DNA of 38,758 nucleotides, taken from Pararhodobacter sp. (lineage in GTDB: Bacteria > Pseudomonadota > Alphaproteobacteria > Rhodobacterales > Rhodobacteraceae). The stretch covers positions 1 to 38,758 of the forward strand of contig JAFIEK010000036.1 in NCBI GenBank assembly GCA_020832545.1. The letters run 5' to 3'. Below are positions 33,888 through 38,758 of this stretch, in pieces. Each line of letters begins with the position of its first letter. Within the stretch, counting starts at the first letter, position 1. The position numbers and the translations under genes are program-made. The notes under the pieces are model-generated. The model worked only from the letters and a program-made list of their open reading frames with translations. It was not told the DNA's origin and searched no databases.

Positions 33888-34973
33888 ATGCGTCTGGTTC
33901 CGCTGATTACGGCGATCCTTGTTCTGGTTTCGCTTTACCTGATCGTGATGGAGCGCGATGCGCTTCTGGCCTTTGCCGGTGCCGCACCCGCAGAGGTGCA
34001 GCCCGAGGACCCGACCGAGGACGCGCCGCCACTGCGCGTGACCGTCCAGCGTATCGATGAGCGCGAGATCGAAAGTGCCGTGATTTTGCGTGGCCGGACG
34101 TCGGCCGCGCGTCAGGTCGAGGTACGCTCAGAGACGTCGGGGCTGGTGGTCTCGCCGCCGATCGCGCGGGGCAGTTCGGTGCAGGCGGGCGACATGCTGT
34201 GCGAATTGGCACCCGGCACCCGCGCAGCCAGCCTGACCGAAGCCGAGGCGCGGCTGGCCGAGGCTGAGATAAATTACAACGCCGCCTCTCGCCTCAGCGA
34301 GGGCGGCTTTGCGGCACAGACCCGCGTGGCCTCGGCCGATGCCGCGCGACAGGCGGCGATGGCCGGTGTCGAGGCGGCACGCGCCGAGCTGGACCGGCTG
34401 AACATCCGCGCACCGTTCGACGGGCTGCTGGAGGCCGATACCGCCGAACAGGGCACATTGCTATCGCCCGGTGGCCTGTGCGCCACACTGATCCGGCTGG
34501 ACCCGATCATTCTGGTGGGCTTTGCCTCGGAGATGCAGATTGACCGGCTGTCGCTGGGCGTGCTGGCCGGGGCGCGGCTGTCGAACGGCGAAGAGGTAAT
34601 GGGGCGGGTAAGCTTTCTGGCGCGCTCGGCCGATCCCTCCACGCGCACCTTCCGCGTGGAAGTGACGGTGCCGAACAATGACCAGAGCATCCGCGAGGGC
34701 ATGAGCGCCGATATCATGATTTCCGCCACCGCCACGCGCGGCCATCTGGTGCCCGGCTCGGCGCTGACGCTGGACAATGAGGGCCGTCTGGGCCTGCGGC
34801 TGGTCGATGACGAGAACCGCACCTTTTTTGCCCCCGTGAGCGTATTGCGTGATTCGCCGCAGGGCTTCTGGGTGTCGGGCCTGCCGGACCCGGCGGATGT
34901 GGTTGTGGTGGGTCAGGAATACGCCACCGACGGCATCACTGTTCTGGTTCACCACCGCAACGCCGGGGAGTAG
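33888..34973 (+). CDS. RND efflux periplasmic adaptor (membrane fusion protein)
   Basis: A 361-aa HlyD/AcrA-type adaptor linking an RND pump to an outer-membrane channel. An N-terminal anchor helix (about 3-22, no lipobox) is followed by an acidic linker. The barrel-sandwich half-motif VEVRSETSGLVVSPPIARGSSVQAGDMLCEL comes next, then a coiled-coil hairpin (about 110-170, Ala/Glu-rich), the second lipoyl half RAPFDGLLEADTAEQGTLLSPG, and a beta-barrel. ATG 33888 has GAGG seven bases upstream. The permease gene starts four bases after the stop region (34978), so the two form an operon. No outer-membrane channel gene is in the window. Substrate unknown. Confidence 0.93.
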   Translation: MRLVPLITAILVLVSLYLIVMERDALLAFAGAAPAEVQPEDPTEDAPPLRVTVQRIDEREIESAVILRGRTSAARQVEVRSETSGLVVSPPIARGSSVQAGDMLCELAPGTRAASLTEAEARLAEAEINYNAASRLSEGGFAAQTRVASADAARQAAMAGVEAARAELDRLNIRAPFDGLLEADTAEQGTLLSPGGLCATLIRLDPIILVGFASEMQIDRLSLGVLAGARLSNGEEVMGRVSFLARSADPSTRTFRVEVTVPNNDQSIREGMSADIMISATATRGHLVPGSALTLDNEGRLGLRLVDDENRTFFAPVSVLRDSPQGFWVSGLPDPADVVVVGQEYATDGITVLVHHRNAGE

Positions 34974-34977
34974 GACG

Positions 34978-37900
34978 ATGGAACGCATCGTCGACTGGGC
35001 CGCCGATCACGCCCGCATGGTGATCGCCTGCATCCTGCTGACGCTGGGGGCGGGGATCTGGGCCTATGTCGGCCTGCCAAAAGAGGGCGAGCCCGATATC
35101 GAGGTGCCTGCGCTCTTTGTCTCGGTGCCGTTTCCGGGGATCTCGGCCACCGACAGCGAAAGCCTGCTGGTCCGCCCGATGGAGCGCGAACTGGCGGATA
35201 TCAACGGCCTGACGCGGATGTCGGCGACGGCGGCGCAGAACTATGCCGGGATCGTTCTGGAGTTTGAATTCGGCTGGGACAAGAACGCCACCATCGCTGA
35301 GGTGCGCGACCGCATGAGCCGTGCGGAAACCAGCTTCCCCGACGGGTTCGACACCTATTCTATCAATGAATTCAACTTCTCGCAGTTTCCTGTGGTGATC
35401 TTCGCGGTGTCAGGCGAGGTGCCTGAGCGCACGCTGCTGCGCGCCGCACGCGATCTGGAACGCGCCATCGAAGGGGTGGAGGCGGTGCTGTCGGCCGAAG
35501 TGGCAGGAACGCGCGACGAGATGGTCGAAGTTATCATCGACCCACTGCGGCTTGAGGCCTACAACGTCACCGCGGGCGAGCTGATCAACGCGGTGACGAT
35601 GAACAACCAGCTTGTGGCCGCTGGTGAAATCGAAACCGACAGCGGGCGCTTTTCGCTCAGCCTGCCGGGAAGTTTCGGCGATGTAAGCGACATCTACGCG
35701 CTGCCGATCAAGGTCAATGGCGACAGCGTGGTCACACTTGGCGATCTGGCCACGATCCAGATGACCTTTCAGGACCGGGCGGGCACGGCGCGGTTTCAGG
35801 GCACCAACACGCTGGCCATTCAGGTGGTCAAGCGCAAGGGCTACAACCTGATCGGATCGGTTGATGAGGTTGAGGCCGCGATCGCTGCTGAAATCGCCAC
35901 CTGGCCCGAGGAAATGCGCGCCGCCATCACCGTCACCCCGGCGCTGGACCGGTCCTGGCAGGTGGAGGCGATGATCAGTCAGCTTGAAGGCTCGGTGCTG
36001 ACGGCGATTGCGCTGGTGATGATCGTGATTCTGGCCGCCCTCGGCACGCGCTCGGCGCTTCTGGTGGGCTTTGCCATTCCGACCTCGTTCTTTCTGTGCT
36101 TCATCCTTCTGGGGCTGCTGGGGGTGACGATCTCGAACATTGTCATGTTCGGGCTGATTCTGGCGGTGGGTCTCCTGGTCGACGGAGCGGTGGTGGTGAC
36201 CGAGAACGCCGACAAGCGCATCGCCGAGGGCGAAGGGCCGATGCGCGCCTATGTGGGGGCGGCCAAGCGCATGTTCTGGCCGATCATCGCCTCAACCGCC
36301 ACCACGCTCTGCGCCTTTGGTCCGATGCTGTTCTGGCCGGGCGTGGCGGGTGAATTCATGGGGATGCTGCCGCTGACGCTGATCTTCGTGCTCAGCGCCT
36401 CACTGGTGGTGGCACTGGTGTTCCTGCCGGTGGTGGGCGGTGTGGCCGGTCGCATCTCGCGCAGCTTTGAAACGGGATCGGCGGCGCTGCGCCGTCTGCC
36501 GTGGCTCTTGCGGCTGCCGTTTCTGGCAGCGGCCTTCGCGATGCTGGCCGGGGGCGCCATGGTGCTGCTGAACCCGGCGCTTGCCGGGCTGGCGGGCGCC
36601 ACCGGCGTGCTGCGCTTTTTGCCGGGCGGGCTGATGATGATGGCGGGCGCGATGGCCATGTCTGTCACGCTGGGCGCGGTCTTGCCACAGCGGCGTCTGA
36701 AGCGCGTGACGGCGGGGCACCGGCGCACGCTCTTTGGCCGGTTGATCACGCTGATGGTGGGCAACCCGGTCATGCCGTTCGTGGCGATTGGCGCGGTCGT
36801 GTTCGTGGTGGTGCAGGTCTTCACCTATTTCGGCGAGAACAATTACGGGGTGGAATTCTTCGCCCCCACCGAGCCTGAGCAGGGCATTGTCTATATCCGT
36901 GCGCGTGGCAACCTCTCGCTGGTAGAGCGCGACGGGCTGGTGCGGCAGGTCGAGGATATCGTTCTGGCCGAACACGGTGTGGCGGCGAGCTTTGCCTTTG
37001 CCGGTGAGGGCGGTCTGAACGCCAACACCGCTGGCGCCCCGGCCCCACGTGATGCCATCGGGCAAATCCAGTTCGAGCTTCTGAACTGGGACGAGCGCGC
37101 AGGCAATCCGGCGTTGCGGGGGCGCGCAATTCTGGACCGGATGGAAGCGCAGTTCCAGCAGATCCCCGGCATCTTTACCGAATACATGATCATGTCCGGT
37201 GGCCCCGCAGGGTCAAAGCCGCTGCATCTGCGCCTGACCGGACAGGATTTTGACGAACTGGGCACAGCGGTCGAGGCCGTGCGCGAGCGGATGCGCAGCC
37301 TGCCCGGCGTGGTGGATATCGAGGATACGCGCCCGTTGCCCGGCATTGACTGGGAAATCCGCGTCGATGTGGCGCGCGCCGGGCGCTTCGGGGCCGATGT
37401 AGCGACCGTGGGCGGCATGGTGCAACTGGTCACGCGCGGTCTGATGCTGGACACGATGCGGGTGGACAGCTCGGATGAAGAGATCGAAATCCGCGTGCGC
37501 CTGCCACAGGGCGACCGGCTGCTGGCCACACTGGATACCCTGCGCGTGCAAACCAATGCCGGGCTGGTGCCGCTGTCGAATTTCGTCACCATCGAGCCGA
37601 TGCCGCTGCGGGGCCAGATCGACCGGTTTGATGAACAACGCTATTTTGACGTCAAGGCCGCGATCACCCCGGACCTGTTTACCGTGCAGGACAGCGCAGG
37701 GACGGTGCTGCGCGTGCTCTCGCGGCCCCAGGTTGACCCGCGCGAACATGCCGATGGCTCGACCGAGGCGCGCGCCGCCCAGGCGCTGCGCGACGAGATC
37801 CGCGCCGATGGTCAGCGACTGGTGCCGATCACGCCCAGCGAACGCATTTCGCTGCTGACCGAATGGTTGGAAAACGAGGCACCGCTGCCCGAGGGCGTGG

Positions 37901-38679
37901 GCTGGGAATGGACCGGCGAACAGCAGGACCAGGAAGAAGCCAGCGAGTTTCTGGTGGTCGCCTTTGGCGCGGCGCTGGCCTTGATGTTCCTGATCCTGCT
38001 GGCGCAGTTCAACAGCTTCTACAATTCGGTGCTGGTGCTGCTGGCGGTGATCTTGTCCACCACCGGGGTGCTGATCGGCATGCTGGTCATGGCGCAGCCC
38101 TTCTCGGTGATCATGACCGGAACGGGGATCATGGCGCTGGCCGGAATTGTGGTGAACAACAACATCGTGCTGATAGACACCTATCAGGATTACGCGAAAT
38201 ACATGCCCCGGATCGAGGCGATCATCCGTACCGCCGAAGACCGTATCCGGCCGGTGCTTTTGACCACGATCACCACTATGGCGGGGCTGACGCCGATGAT
38301 GTTGGGTGTGTCGATCGACTTTTTCGGCGGCGGCTATACCATCGATGCCCCGGCGGCGATGTGGTGGAAGCAGCTGGCGACGGCGGTGGTGTTCGGGCTG
38401 GGGGTCGCCACGGTGCTGACGCTGATCCTGACGCCCTCGTTGCTTGCGGCGCGGGTCTGGGCGACGGCGATGGCGCAGGGCGCGGGGCCCGCGCTGGCGG
38501 CACTGCGGCGCGGACGGGCGCGTGAGGATCGCGCGCTGACGGCGCGCACCCGCAAGGTGCGCCACGCGGAAATCATCTGGGAGCCGGTCCCAGTGTACCC
38601 GCCGGTGCAGCCCGAGGCCCCGGACCAGTCCGAGCCTGCCCCCGATGCGCCGCGCTCTCCCCTCAGGGCGGCCGAGTAA
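34978..38679 (+). CDS. RND family efflux permease with enlarged central membrane region
   Basis: A proton-driven inner-membrane pump of 1233 aa, longer than the usual 1020-1050. The two-fold RND layout is clear: TM1 near residues 12-33, a periplasmic domain, TM2-6 (about 338-480), TM7 near 595-615, a second periplasmic domain, TM8-12 (about 985-1165). Two additions explain the length: a segment at about 495-580 with two extra hydrophobic stretches between TM6 and TM7, and a Pro-rich cytoplasmic tail after 1165. The TM4 proton motif reads VDGAVVVTEN with Asp402 kept and its neighbour Gly, not the DD of AcrB. In TM10 the AcrB Lys position is Asn (GIVVNNNIVLI). This places it outside the AcrB group. 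GGAG precedes ATG 34978. Confidence 0.93.
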   Translation: MERIVDWAADHARMVIACILLTLGAGIWAYVGLPKEGEPDIEVPALFVSVPFPGISATDSESLLVRPMERELADINGLTRMSATAAQNYAGIVLEFEFGWDKNATIAEVRDRMSRAETSFPDGFDTYSINEFNFSQFPVVIFAVSGEVPERTLLRAARDLERAIEGVEAVLSAEVAGTRDEMVEVIIDPLRLEAYNVTAGELINAVTMNNQLVAAGEIETDSGRFSLSLPGSFGDVSDIYALPIKVNGDSVVTLGDLATIQMTFQDRAGTARFQGTNTLAIQVVKRKGYNLIGSVDEVEAAIAAEIATWPEEMRAAITVTPALDRSWQVEAMISQLEGSVLTAIALVMIVILAALGTRSALLVGFAIPTSFFLCFILLGLLGVTISNIVMFGLILAVGLLVDGAVVVTENADKRIAEGEGPMRAYVGAAKRMFWPIIASTATTLCAFGPMLFWPGVAGEFMGMLPLTLIFVLSASLVVALVFLPVVGGVAGRISRSFETGSAALRRLPWLLRLPFLAAAFAMLAGGAMVLLNPALAGLAGATGVLRFLPGGLMMMAGAMAMSVTLGAVLPQRRLKRVTAGHRRTLFGRLITLMVGNPVMPFVAIGAVVFVVVQVFTYFGENNYGVEFFAPTEPEQGIVYIRARGNLSLVERDGLVRQVEDIVLAEHGVAASFAFAGEGGLNANTAGAPAPRDAIGQIQFELLNWDERAGNPALRGRAILDRMEAQFQQIPGIFTEYMIMSGGPAGSKPLHLRLTGQDFDELGTAVEAVRERMRSLPGVVDIEDTRPLPGIDWEIRVDVARAGRFGADVATVGGMVQLVTRGLMLDTMRVDSSDEEIEIRVRLPQGDRLLATLDTLRVQTNAGLVPLSNFVTIEPMPLRGQIDRFDEQRYFDVKAAITPDLFTVQDSAGTVLRVLSRPQVDPREHADGSTEARAAQALRDEIRADGQRLVPITPSERISLLTEWLENEAPLPEGVGWEWTGEQQDQEEASEFLVVAFGAALALMFLILLAQFNSFYNSVLVLLAVILSTTGVLIGMLVMAQPFSVIMTGTGIMALAGIVVNNNIVLIDTYQDYAKYMPRIEAIIRTAEDRIRPVLLTTITTMAGLTPMMLGVSIDFFGGGYTIDAPAAMWWKQLATAVVFGLGVATVLTLILTPSLLAARVWATAMAQGAGPALAALRRGRAREDRALTARTRKVRHAEIIWEPVPVYPPVQPEAPDQSEPAPDAPRSPLRAAE

Positions 38680-38698
38680 GGGTTGCTCCTGCAACGGC

Positions 38699-38758
38699 GC
38701 GGGGGGGGGGGGGGGGCCCCCCCCGCGGGGGGGGGGGCGGGGGGGGGGGGGGGGGGGG
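38699..38758. other. G/C homopolymer run at the contig end, probable artefact
   Basis: The last 60 bases are almost only G, with one C block (38717-38725). The composition has no parallel in the window. Such runs are typical of two-colour sequencing chemistry failing at a contig end. No biological feature is claimed. Confidence 0.75.

Overview
The window is a stretch of a high-GC alphaproteobacterial chromosome, almost certainly from the family Rhodobacteraceae (Rhodobacterales). This rests on the protein types (Usg family, NDUFS4-type complex I subunit, DUF6455, DUF1127, GyrA, BamB), an alphaproteobacterial SOS box, GANTC clusters, and two RNA loci known from Rhodobacter sphaeroides. Nothing marks it as plasmid or phage. 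The last ~60 bases are a G/C homopolymer run that looks like a contig-end artefact.

Layout. 62-4723: gyrA (minus), a universal stress protein behind an FNR-type site, a small secreted protein, a YdcF-family protein and a Usg-family protein. 4797-7218: an accessory-looking cassette of a TetR regulator divergent from an epimerase/dehydratase plus a PmtA-like methyltransferase, followed by a 360-base gap with no gene. 7582-10240: a complex I accessory subunit divergent from uvrB. 10261-10634: two tRNA-Gly(GCC) genes, each with its own terminator and probable promoter. 10836-16013: pyruvate carboxylase, an FMN-dependent alpha-hydroxy-acid dehydrogenase and a small exported protein (all minus). 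16211-18628: uvrD behind an SOS box. 18671-19426 (minus): an RpoH-type promoter, a DUF1127 gene and eight hairpins that each show CCUCCUCCC in the loop. This matches the ccaF1-ccsR1-4 stress sRNA operon of R. sphaeroides. 19637-20743: mrp/apbC. 20744-29166: the division and cell-wall (dcw) cluster mraZ-rsmH-ftsL-ftsI-murE-murF-mraY. It is preceded by a long leader with MraZ-box arrays, GANTC sites and an intrinsic terminator that matches the UpsM sRNA/attenuator. 29485-33518 (minus): a DUF6455 protein with an FNR-type site, then yfgM-bamB-der, the same order as in E. coli. 33888-38679: a two-gene RND efflux system.

Working together: the dcw genes make and cross-link peptidoglycan precursors for division (FtsL/FtsI at the septum; MurE, MurF and MraY for lipid I). 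MraZ and the leader terminator are the likely control points. yfgM-bamB-der links envelope protein export and outer-membrane assembly with ribosome assembly. uvrB and uvrD are DNA-repair genes with a degenerate and a perfect SOS-box match respectively. The DUF1127/hairpin operon is a predicted heat- or oxidative-stress RNA module.

A family of GC-rich palindromic repeats recurs in the gaps (1-40, 10710-10794, 25035-25126, 29265-29405). Two of these sites lie inside or at the end of the dcw cluster, which stops after mraY with no murD downstream.
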